Position numbers and translations under genes: made by a program
Source: JBBRHH01 sp038222915
GTDB taxonomy: Bacteria > Planctomycetota > Phycisphaerae > Tepidisphaerales > Tepidisphaeraceae
Direction of reading: 5' to 3'
DNA: 5,001 bases
NCBI GenBank assembly: GCA_038222915.1
Contig: JBBRHH010000461.1
Location: forward strand, 1-5,001
Part shown: in pieces, positions 1 through 5,001 of the stretch
Layout of the letters: each line of letters opens with the position of its first letter
Position numbering within the stretch: the first letter of the stretch is position 1
The notes under the pieces: model-generated
Told to the model about the DNA's origin: nothing
Seen by the model: only the letters and a program-made list of their open reading frames with translations
Databases searched by the model: none

Positions 1-183
1 TACGCCAAGCGGCTTATTGAGGATGGCCTGGCGTTCCAGCGCGAAGCTGAAGAGTCGTCGTTCGCCGAGATCATGCGACCCGTCCGCGATGCGGCCGGTA
101 ACGTAGACGATGCGGAAATCACAAAACTGGTTGAGGTTGCACGAGCGGACCATCACGCTGGCAGCCGTCGGAGAAAGAGGTAG
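1..183 (+). CDS. Antitoxin-like small protein, 3' end (5' truncated by window edge)
   Basis: An open frame runs in from the left edge and ends at TAG 181-183, giving 60 visible C-terminal residues. It has no start inside the window. The visible part is charged and helical-looking: a segment like LIEDGLAFQREAEESSF, then EIMRPVRDA, an acidic DDAEITKLVEVAR helix and a very basic end (SRRRKR). No DNA-binding fold is visible; if there is one, it lies in the missing N-terminal part. The call rests on context: the frame ends two bases before a PIN-domain toxin gene on the same strand, as is usual for the antitoxin-first order of type II toxin-antitoxin operons. The C-terminal part would then be the segment that wraps the toxin. 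The family (ribbon-helix-helix, Phd, AbrB or other) cannot be told from this fragment. Coding status is likely; the function is inferred. Confidence 0.6.
   Translation, partial: YAKRLIEDGLAFQREAEESSFAEIMRPVRDAAGNVDDAEITKLVEVARADHHAGSRRRKR
177..181 (+). promoter_or_regulatory. Ribosome binding site of the PIN toxin gene
   Basis: GAGGT lies 4 bases before the GTG at 186, inside the last codons and the stop of the upstream antitoxin-like gene. It supports GTG 186 as the toxin start and suggests that the two genes are translated from one transcript. Confidence 0.55.
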
Positions 184-185
184 GC

Positions 186-674
186 GTGGCGGCTGACACG
201 CTTCGTCTGGTACTGGACACCAATGTCCTGCTTGCCGGACTTGTCTCCAGATCTTCGGCCTCGCAGATAGTTGTCGACTCCCTACAAGCGCGCAAGGCAA
301 TTCCACTACTCAGCGCACCGGTGCTTGCCGAGTATCGCGCCGTCCTGCTGCATCCAGCGATTGTCGCCAAATTCGCAAACCTTACGCTACGACGCGTTGA
401 ACTGGCGTTGCACCGGCTTCGGTATGTAGGCGATGAATATCGAACTGTCCGCATAAAATTTGAGCTTGAACGCGATCCGCGGGATGCGATGTTTGTGGAA
501 TTGTCCATCGCCGGGGCAGCGACTCACCTGGTGACAATGGACCGCGATCTCCTCACTCTGCCTGGTGCCCGCACCGACGCTGGAAAGTATTTTCGTCAAC
601 GGCTCCCAAATCTAACTGTGCTGACTCCGCAGAGGTTTGTCGAGGAATGGGGAAGCGCGATCAATTCTCATTGA
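186..674 (+). CDS. PIN-domain ribonuclease, putative toxin of a type II toxin-antitoxin pair
   Basis: This 162-residue protein is a single PIN domain of the 'putative toxin component, PIN family' type (COG1569-like). PIN toxins are Mg2+-dependent endoribonucleases that cut tRNA, rRNA or mRNA when their antitoxin is lost. The acidic active-site residues are visible in the usual order: D11 in LVLDTNVLLAGL, E49 in APVLAEYR, D100 in RDPRDAMFVE, and D119 (with D121) in HLVTMDRDLL. The fold therefore appears complete and probably active. The length is close to the usual 130-165 residues. The start is GTG at 186, chosen because the PIN beta-1 strand follows at once, the preceding stop is two bases upstream, and GAGGT at 177-181 is a good ribosome binding site. 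It is probably co-transcribed with the antitoxin-like gene upstream, and often such operons repress themselves. It converges on the E2 gene across a 79-bp gap. The RNA target is unknown. Confidence 0.88.
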   Translation: MAADTLRLVLDTNVLLAGLVSRSSASQIVVDSLQARKAIPLLSAPVLAEYRAVLLHPAIVAKFANLTLRRVELALHRLRYVGDEYRTVRIKFELERDPRDAMFVELSIAGAATHLVTMDRDLLTLPGARTDAGKYFRQRLPNLTVLTPQRFVEEWGSAINSH

Positions 675-753
675 GGCCGGCTGGCAACTTAGGTTGTGCG
701 TTTCAACGCGTGGAGAAGTAAACGCCGGTCTCTTATCGCACGTAAGTGACTGC
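675..753. other. Convergent intergenic gap between PIN toxin and E2 gene
   Basis: This 79-bp gap lies between the 3' ends of two genes that face each other, so a bidirectional terminator would be expected here. The only hairpin I see is short: GCGT-TTCA-ACGC at 698-709, a 4-bp stem with no T-run on either side. It does not qualify as a clear intrinsic terminator. No promoter or small gene is apparent. Confidence 0.4.
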
Positions 754-2061
754 CTAACCGGCTGGTAGCAAGTCCTCTGGCGACTGCAACAGGTCGATGA
801 TTTTGGCGAGGGCGGTCGCGGCGGTTGCGCCGTCGATGACGCGATGGTCGGCGGAGAGGGAGAGCGGGAGAAGTTTGCCGACGCCGATCATGCCGTTGCG
901 GGCGACGACGCCTTCGCGAGCCCGGCCGACGGCGAGGATGGCGGCTTCGGGGTAGTTGATGATGGGGGTGCCGAATCGGCCGGCGAAGGAGCCGAAATTG
1001 CTGATGGTGAAAGTGGAGCCGGAGAGCTTGGCGGGCGTGAGGGTGCGGTCGCGCGCGGATTGGGCAAGCTCGGCGATGCGGCGGTTGATTTCGAGAACGC
1101 CCATGCGATGGGCGTCGCGGATGACGGGGACCATGAGGCCGCTGTCGGTGTCGGTGGCGATGCCGAGATGGATGGCCGCGTGCTGGACGATTTCCTGGGT
1201 GTCGTCGTCGACGGTGGAGTTGAGGCGGGCGAAGAGTGCGCCGCGCTGGCCGGTGAGGACGCGGCAAACGGCGGAGGCGACGAAGGGTAGGAAACTGATC
1301 TTTTCGTTGGAGGCGGCGACGAGCTTGCGGCGGAGGACGTCGAGATCGGTTACGTCGGCTTCATCCATCACTGTGAAATGGACGGCGTGGGTGACGCTGT
1401 AGCGAAGGTGCTCAGCGATGGTGCGACGGACGCCGCGGAAGGGAATGCGCTGATCGCCTTCGTGGGATTTGGCCGGAGTAGTCGTTGCGAGTGGGCGGCG
1501 CGGGGCGGCCTCGGGGGCGGTGGATGTTGTGACGGTGGCGGCTGAAGGGCCGGCGGCGGCGCGGACGTCTTGTTCGGTGATTCGGCCGCCGATTCCGGTG
1601 CCGGTGAGGTGGTCGATTTCCACGCCGAGATCGCGGGCGAGCTTGCGGACCGCGGGGGCGGCGAGAGGCTTGCCGTTGGTCGCGGTCGCGGGTGCTTCGC
1701 CAAGCGTGCCGACAACGGTGCCGGCGTCACGCTGTTCGGGCGCGGGATCGACGGGAACTTTTGCAGGAGCGGCGGATTGTGGCTCAGGTTCAGTGGCGAC
1801 GGCGGGATCCTCGGCTTTGTAGGAGACAAGCGGCGCGCCGACTTTGATCGCCTGCCCCGGCTTGCCATGAAGAGCGGCGATGACGCCATCTCGCGGGCTG
1901 GGTACCTCGACGAGGGCCTTGGCGGTCTCCATTTTCGCCAGCACGTCGTTTTCCTGGACGCGCTGGCCAACTTCAATTGACCATTCAATCAACTCGGCCT
2001 CTTCGAGGCCTTCGCCGAGGTCGGGGAGGTAAAACACGTCATGGGTATTGGTGTTTGGCAT
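754..2061 (-). CDS. E2 dihydrolipoamide acyltransferase of a 2-oxo acid dehydrogenase complex
   Basis: A 435-residue E2 core protein that takes the acyl group from E1 on a swinging lipoyl arm and transfers it to CoA in the cytoplasm. Domains in order: one lipoyl domain at about 9-82 with the lipoylated lysine K48 in KMETAKALVEVPSP; an Ala/Pro-rich linker at 84-131; a peripheral-subunit-binding domain at about 132-169 (APAVRKLARDLGV, then GTGIGGRIT); a second Ala/Pro/Thr linker; and the catalytic domain from about 205 to the end. The catalytic motif DHRVIDG places the active-site H406 and D410. TFTISNFGSFAGRFGTPIIN is the usual E2 core signature. The length is normal for a one-lipoyl E2. The start at 2061 is preferred because GAGG lies 4 bases upstream and the lipoyl domain follows directly. 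An in-frame ATG at 2097 would add 12 residues and overlaps the upstream HEPN stop as ATGA. E1 alpha and beta lie upstream on the same strand, separated by two small genes. Candidate symbols are pdhC, bkdB or bkdC; the substrate is undecided. Confidence 0.93.
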   Translation of the reverse strand: MPNTNTHDVFYLPDLGEGLEEAELIEWSIEVGQRVQENDVLAKMETAKALVEVPSPRDGVIAALHGKPGQAIKVGAPLVSYKAEDPAVATEPEPQSAAPAKVPVDPAPEQRDAGTVVGTLGEAPATATNGKPLAAPAVRKLARDLGVEIDHLTGTGIGGRITEQDVRAAAGPSAATVTTSTAPEAAPRRPLATTTPAKSHEGDQRIPFRGVRRTIAEHLRYSVTHAVHFTVMDEADVTDLDVLRRKLVAASNEKISFLPFVASAVCRVLTGQRGALFARLNSTVDDDTQEIVQHAAIHLGIATDTDSGLMVPVIRDAHRMGVLEINRRIAELAQSARDRTLTPAKLSGSTFTISNFGSFAGRFGTPIINYPEAAILAVGRAREGVVARNGMIGVGKLLPLSLSADHRVIDGATAATALAKIIDLLQSPEDLLPAG

Positions 2062-2063
2062 GG

Positions 2064-2076
2064 TTCCTCGTTCCTC
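2064..2076 (-). promoter_or_regulatory. Tandem Shine-Dalgarno-like motif before the E2 start
   Basis: Read on the minus strand, GAGGAAC occurs twice in succession before the ATG at 2061; the nearer GAGG ends 4 bases from it and the farther one 11 bases. The ATG at 2097 has no comparable motif before it, so this site decides the likely start of E2. The duplication is small and may be chance. Confidence 0.55.
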
Positions 2077-2093
2077 AAATTGTAGGCGCGCGC

Positions 2094-2627
2094 TCATCGA
2101 CGTTGCAGCGCGGAAACCAATCGCTGCGCGCCTTGATAAATGCGCTCGGCGAGATGATTGAAGCGCGTAACCTCGGTGAGTTGAAACGATCCAATCAGAG
2201 TCGGCGCTGTCCAGATGCCTGGCGCCGTTTCGTAGGGATATTCAATATTACGGGAATGTAGCGCGCCAGGGGCCGGCTTCCTTGGCGTCAGCGCGGAGAG
2301 CACCTTAATCTCGCTCCGATGGAACGAGTTCAGAAGTTTGTCGATCCGGCCTTGAATATCGCGGCTGTCTTTGGGCTTGGGGAGACGGCCAAGCAACGAA
2401 ACGAGTACGTCAACATCATGCTTGTAATAGTGCGTGCGCGGAAGCGAAAGGATGCCTGCGTCAGAAACGGCTGCTGCAATCGCCTTCACCGCTTTTTCCA
2501 CGGTCTGCTGATGCTTGGAAATGGTTTGACAGAAAGTTCGATGATCGTCGGGATCAAAAATACGGGTGCTGGCGTGACGGTCCGATTCTGCCTGCGAGAG
2601 CCAGAGGTTCGGGCTGGGATCATGCAT
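2094..2627 (-). CDS. HEPN-domain-like protein
   Basis: This 177-residue protein has the pattern of the HEPN family, all-helical proteins found as toxins or RNases or as helpers of nucleotidyltransferases. Visible signs, in order: an N-terminal helix LWLSQAESDRHA at 8-19; a FCQTISKHQQTVEKAVKA helix at 32-49 that matches the family's 'Q..EKalKA' hallmark; RTHYYKHDVDVLVSLL at 64-79, like the family's 'THdl..LL' segment; a variable helix to about 113; RNIEYPYE at 126-133, like the 'RYP' segment; and a final helix at about 150-175. The RNase motif of active HEPN toxins is R-x4-6-H. Two candidates exist, R22-x6-H29 and R64-x5-H70, but neither sits in the classical late helix, so ribonuclease activity is uncertain. 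The start ATG overlaps the stop of the upstream small gene by 8 bases, and the stop TGA overlaps a possible E2 ATG. The GC content is lower than in most of the flanking enzyme genes. The assignment is by recall of family pattern only. Confidence 0.68.
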   Translation of the reverse strand: MHDPSPNLWLSQAESDRHASTRIFDPDDHRTFCQTISKHQQTVEKAVKAIAAAVSDAGILSLPRTHYYKHDVDVLVSLLGRLPKPKDSRDIQGRIDKLLNSFHRSEIKVLSALTPRKPAPGALHSRNIEYPYETAPGIWTAPTLIGSFQLTEVTRFNHLAERIYQGAQRLVSALQRR

Positions 2628-3030
2628 GCAGCATTTCCATCAGATGTTGGTCCGATGAACTGGAGTGAAGGACCTGATACTCACCTGCGCCGATCGCCTG
2701 CCGGAGTTCTGCGAGCGTGGGCCAATTCTCCTTGGTCGCCTGTTCCAACTCATGCGGATTGGTGAGCAGCATGTGGAGCCGCTGGCCGGGTTCAAGCTCG
2801 AAACCGGTGGTGGAATTGTAGACGACCTCAAAAACCTCGTTGTCGGGATCAACGGCCCCACTTCCAAAATTCTCGATCACCTCAAAGAGAAAAACGTCGT
2901 TGGGCTCGGAAGGCGATTTGTAATAGATTGCCAGCAAAAGAGGTTCGTCAGCGAGTTTGGCGTGTTCACTCACAAGTCGTTGGACGCCTTGCAGAAGAGC
3001 CGGATATTGAGCTGGAGCTTGCGTGATCAT
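2620..3030 (-). CDS. Small protein of unknown family, upstream partner of the HEPN-like gene
   Basis: I do not recognise this 136-residue protein. It looks soluble, with no signal peptide or membrane segment. It has an N-terminal helix (about 10-28), a hydrophobic strand LLLAIYYKS at 31-39, an acidic strand DVFLFEVIENF at 45-55, EVFEVVYNS at 65-73, then RLHMLLTNPHELEQA at 84-98 and a helix-strand end (LAELRQAIGAGEYQVLH, 106-122). The last ten or so residues are Ser/Asp/Met-rich. Its 3' end overlaps the HEPN-like start by 8 bases (ATGCATGA), so the two proteins are probably made together and may bind each other. The usual HEPN partner is an MNT nucleotidyltransferase, but the GS-x10-DxD signature is absent here. 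At most this could be a very degenerate member. The start at 3030 is the first ATG after E1 beta; no strong ribosome binding site precedes it. Being a real gene is supported by the tight overlap and by the absence of a better frame. Confidence 0.7.
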   Translation of the reverse strand: MITQAPAQYPALLQGVQRLVSEHAKLADEPLLLAIYYKSPSEPNDVFLFEVIENFGSGAVDPDNEVFEVVYNSTTGFELEPGQRLHMLLTNPHELEQATKENWPTLAELRQAIGAGEYQVLHSSSSDQHLMEMLHA

Positions 3031-3064
3031 TTCGTTTGATTGTCAATTGTAGACAACGCTACCT
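3031..3064 (-). promoter_or_regulatory. Short gap with an inverted repeat, possible operator or internal promoter region
   Basis: This 34-bp AT-richer gap between the E1 beta stop and the unknown small gene is the longest break within the minus-strand block, apart from the choice of E2 start. It contains TTGTC (3040-3044) and its complement GACAA (3052-3056) with a 7-base spacer that includes CAATTG. On the minus strand a perfect TTGACA lies just before the small gene, too close to its ATG to serve as the -35 of a normal leadered promoter. The repeat could be an operator for the small-gene pair. It is not a terminator: the stem is 5 bp with no T-run. Confidence 0.25.
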
Positions 3065-4039
3065 TCAATATGCAAGGCAATCGCGGATGCTGTTCTGAAT
3101 GCGTCCGGCATCGGGAAGATACTCCTTTTCCAATTTGTAATATGGCATGACGGTGTCAAATCCAGTCACGCGCTGCACTGGCGCTTCGAGATGTAGGAAG
3201 CAGTGTTCCTGGATGAGTGCGGAGATTTCTGCGCCGAGGCCGGCAGTGAGTGGGGCTTCGTGGACGACGATGGCCCGGCCGGTTTTGTTAACCGACTCCG
3301 CGATCGTATCGACGTCGATGGGGTAAATGGTGCGGAGATCTATCAGCTCGACGCTGACTTCTTCGGGGAGATGGTCCATCGCTTCGAGGCATTGGAAGAC
3401 CATTGCGCCCCAAGTGACGATGGTGATGTCGGAACCTTGGTTGAGGACTTTGGCCTGCCCGATGGGGATGGTGTATTCCTCGTCGGGAACTTCCTCGCGG
3501 AAGGAGCGGTAGACGCGCTTGGGTTCGAAGAAGATGACCGGGTCGGGGTCGCGGATGGCGCTGAGGAGCAGGCCTTTGGCGTCGTAGGGGTGCGAGGGCA
3601 TGACGACTTTGAGGCCGGGCGCGTGGGCGTAGACGGCTTCGGGGGAATCGCTGTGTAGCTCGGGGGCGTGGATGCCGCCGCCGATTGGGACGCGGACGGT
3701 CATCGGGCAGGTGAATGCGCCGCGGGTGCGGGTGCGACAGCGGGCGGCCTGGTTGACAAGTTGGTCGTAGGCGGGGCCGAGGAAACCTTCGAACTGGATT
3801 TCGGGGATGGGGCGCATGCCGGCCATGGCGAGGCCGATTGAGGTGCCAATGATGCCAGATTCGGAGAGGGGCGAGTCGATGACGCGGGAAGCGCCGAAGC
3901 GTTTTTGCAGGCCGTCGGTGACGCGGAAGACGCCGCCGTTTTTGCCGATGTCTTCACCGAGGAGGACAATGCGATCGTCATTCGCCATTTCCTGGGCGAG
4001 GGTGTGGTTGATTGCTTCTACAAGGTCGAGTTTGGCCAT
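3065..4039 (-). CDS. E1 beta subunit of a 2-oxo acid dehydrogenase (branched-chain or pyruvate type)
   Basis: This 324-residue protein is a full-length E1 beta subunit, matching the family's usual 320-340 residues. Together with E1 alpha it forms the thiamine-diphosphate decarboxylase that oxidises a 2-oxo acid and loads the acyl group onto E2. Visible marks: an N-terminal helix AINHTLAQEM, then LLGEDIG (27-32), VIDSPLSESGIIG with the cofactor-contacting glutamate E60, EIQFEGF and PAYDQLVNQAA, then GGGIHAPELHSDSPEA and GLKVVMPSHPYDAKGLLLSA. The C-terminal transketolase-like half has SDITIVTWGAMV, ELIDLRTIYPID and GRAIVVHEA. The end, VTGFDTVMPYYKLEKEYLP, resembles branched-chain and Thermus-type E1 beta more than Bacillus pyruvate E1 beta, whereas VYRSFREEVPDEEYTIPIG is Bacillus-pyruvate-like. 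The substrate is therefore open (pdhB or bkd-type). It starts 5 bases after the E1 alpha stop without a strong ribosome binding site, which suggests coupled translation. GC drops in its last 300 bases. Confidence 0.94.
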   Translation of the reverse strand: MAKLDLVEAINHTLAQEMANDDRIVLLGEDIGKNGGVFRVTDGLQKRFGASRVIDSPLSESGIIGTSIGLAMAGMRPIPEIQFEGFLGPAYDQLVNQAARCRTRTRGAFTCPMTVRVPIGGGIHAPELHSDSPEAVYAHAPGLKVVMPSHPYDAKGLLLSAIRDPDPVIFFEPKRVYRSFREEVPDEEYTIPIGQAKVLNQGSDITIVTWGAMVFQCLEAMDHLPEEVSVELIDLRTIYPIDVDTIAESVNKTGRAIVVHEAPLTAGLGAEISALIQEHCFLHLEAPVQRVTGFDTVMPYYKLEKEYLPDAGRIQNSIRDCLAY

Positions 4040-4044
4040 GGCGT

Positions 4045-5001
4045 TTACCGGTCGGGTGTTGCAGGTTCGAGGACGGGCTCCGGGTCGGGTGCGAGGTGCG
4101 GTTGTTCTGGGTCCTGGCCGATGGAGTCGGTGCGGTGGGTTTGTTTTTGGATTTGCAGGGAGCGCGGGAGTTTTTCGTAGGTGTAGTCGAAGAGATCGTC
4201 GGGGTTGGGCTTTTCGACGTTGAGGGCGACGGTGGCCACTTCGTGGGCGATAATCTTGGCGCGCTCCATCAGCTTCGTCTGGTGCTCCTCGTCCCAGAGT
4301 TGTTTGGATTCGAGGTACTTGCGGGTGCGGGTGATGGGGTCGCGGGCAACGGCCGATTCGAGTTGTTCAGGCGTGCGGTAGCGGCGGGCGTCGTCGGCGG
4401 TGGTGTGGTCGCCGAGGCGATAGGTCATGGCTTCAATAAAGGAAGGGCCCTTGCCGGCGCGGGCGTGTTCGACGGCGTCACGGGTGGCGCTGTACATTGC
4501 GAAGATATCATTGCCATCGACCTGCACGGTGGGCATGCCGTAGGCCAGGGCCTTCTGAGCGAAGGTTTGGGTGGCGGATTGGTTGCAGCAGGGGACGGAG
4601 ATGGCCCACTGGTTGTTGACGCAGCAGAAGACGGCTGGGACTTTCATAACTGAGGCAAAGTTCATCGCTTCGTGGAAATCGCCGGTGCTGGTTGCCCCTT
4701 CGCCGAAGAAGCTGAGGACGACGCGGTCTTCCTGGCGAAGTTTGAAGGCCCAGGCGATGCCGGCAGCGTGGAGGGTTTGCGTGCCGATGGCGAGGCAGAT
4801 CGGGTTTATTGCGAGTTCCGGTGGCAGGGCGTTGCCGCGCTCGTCGCCCATCCAATGGAGGAGAACGTCGTGCATGGGAAGGCCGTGGAGGAAGAGGCCG
4901 GCGTTTTCGCGGTAGTAGGGGACGAGGTAATCGATGCCTTTGCGGAGAGCGCGGACGGAGCCGAGTGCGACGGCTTCTTCGCCTTTGTTCTGCGGGAAGG
5001 T
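4045..5001 (-). CDS. E1 alpha subunit of a 2-oxo acid dehydrogenase, 5' truncated by window edge
   Basis: The frame is open to the window edge, giving 318 visible residues; the true N-terminus, probably 30-50 residues, lies beyond 5001. The ATG at 4875 is internal, since the conserved segments KGEEAVALGS and VPYYREN are coded upstream of it. E1 alpha binds thiamine diphosphate and Mg2+ and decarboxylates the 2-oxo acid. The cofactor motif is at visible residues 100-130: GEGATSTGDFHEAMNF to VNNQWAIS. The family usually has GDG; GEG also occurs, for example in human branched-chain E1 alpha. The active-site loop YRLGDHTTADDARRYR resembles actinobacterial branched-chain and Gram-positive pyruvate enzymes. 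VDGNDIFAMY and GPSFIEAMTYR are also typical. After the normal end at LPRSLQ there is a Pro/Glu/Asp-rich tail of about 31 residues, not usual for the family. E1 beta follows after 5 bases in the same operon. Substrate: pyruvate or branched-chain 2-oxo acids. Confidence 0.94.
   Translation of the reverse strand, partial: TFPQNKGEEAVALGSVRALRKGIDYLVPYYRENAGLFLHGLPMHDVLLHWMGDERGNALPPELAINPICLAIGTQTLHAAGIAWAFKLRQEDRVVLSFFGEGATSTGDFHEAMNFASVMKVPAVFCCVNNQWAISVPCCNQSATQTFAQKALAYGMPTVQVDGNDIFAMYSATRDAVEHARAGKGPSFIEAMTYRLGDHTTADDARRYRTPEQLESAVARDPITRTRKYLESKQLWDEEHQTKLMERAKIIAHEVATVALNVEKPNPDDLFDYTYEKLPRSLQIQKQTHRTDSIGQDPEQPHLAPDPEPVLEPATPDR

Noticed and set aside
698..709. Hairpin GCGT-TTCA-ACGC as a terminator between the convergent genes.
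   Set aside because: The stem is only 4 bp and no T-run follows on either strand.
677..765. Direct repeat CCGGCTGG at 677-684 and 758-765 flanking the convergent gap, considered as an insertion scar.
   Set aside because: Eight GC-rich bases in a GC-rich region, one copy inside the E2 coding end; nothing element-like lies between them.
844..1980. Several plus-strand open frames (for example 844-1290, 956-1402, 1469-1822, 1570-1980) across E2.
   Set aside because: All are antisense shadows of the E2 catalytic and linker regions, with low-complexity Gly/Ala/Asp or Arg/Ser translations and no ribosome binding logic.
689..1988. Minus-strand open frames 689-1267 and 1368-1988 in another frame of E2.
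   Set aside because: Their Arg/His/Pro-rich and Ser/Pro-rich translations are out-of-frame readings of the E2 gene.
2623..2630. Palindrome TGCATGCA at the overlap of the two small genes.
   Set aside because: It is explained by the overlapping start and stop codons; eight bases is within chance.
2319..3039. Plus-strand open frames 2319-2765 and 2665-3039 opposite the small-gene pair.
   Set aside because: The minus-strand frames have matching overlaps with operon neighbours and, for one, a HEPN pattern. The plus-strand translations show no family features.
4012..4653. A 213-codon open frame on the plus strand across E1 alpha.
   Set aside because: It lies antisense to a clearly conserved enzyme gene, and its glycine/valine-rich translation is what reverse reading of GC-rich codons gives. 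No domain is recognisable.

Overview
This window is almost fully coding. It looks like chromosomal DNA of a moderately to highly GC-rich bacterium. Hand counts of 60-base lines give about 80% GC in the E2 linker region, but about 50% GC in the two small genes around 2100-3030. No phylogenetic marker is present. The split E1 alpha/E1 beta plus E2 gene set next to PIN and HEPN genes would fit many free-living soil or aquatic bacteria, so the phylum is left open.

Layout. At the left edge, on the + strand, is the 3' end of a small antitoxin-like gene (1-183). Two bases later comes a complete PIN-domain ribonuclease toxin gene (186-674); the pair has the arrangement of a type II toxin-antitoxin operon. 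A 79-bp convergent gap (675-753) separates it from a block that fills the rest of the window on the - strand. Read in its own direction (right to left), this block is: E1 alpha of a thiamine-diphosphate 2-oxo acid dehydrogenase (from beyond 5001 to 4045, 5'-truncated by the window), E1 beta (4039-3065), a small protein of unknown family (3030-2620), a HEPN-like protein (2627-2094), and the lipoylated E2 acyltransferase (start 2061 or 2097, end 754).

How the genes work together. E1 alpha and E1 beta form the decarboxylase heterotetramer. E2 carries the acyl group on its lipoyl arm and passes it to CoA. No E3 (lipoamide dehydrogenase) gene is in the window, so E3 must come from elsewhere. Motifs fit a branched-chain-type or a Gram-positive-type pyruvate dehydrogenase complex; the C-terminus of E1 beta leans towards the branched-chain type, but the substrate cannot be fixed from sequence alone.

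The unusual feature is the pair of small genes between E1 beta and E2. They overlap each other by 8 bases, the HEPN stop overlaps a possible E2 start as ATGA, and their GC is lower than that of most of the flanking enzyme genes. HEPN proteins are commonly one half of toxin-antitoxin modules, usually with a nucleotidyltransferase (MNT) partner. Here the partner has no clear MNT signature. A HEPN/unknown-protein module inside a central-metabolism operon is the best candidate for something undescribed in this window.
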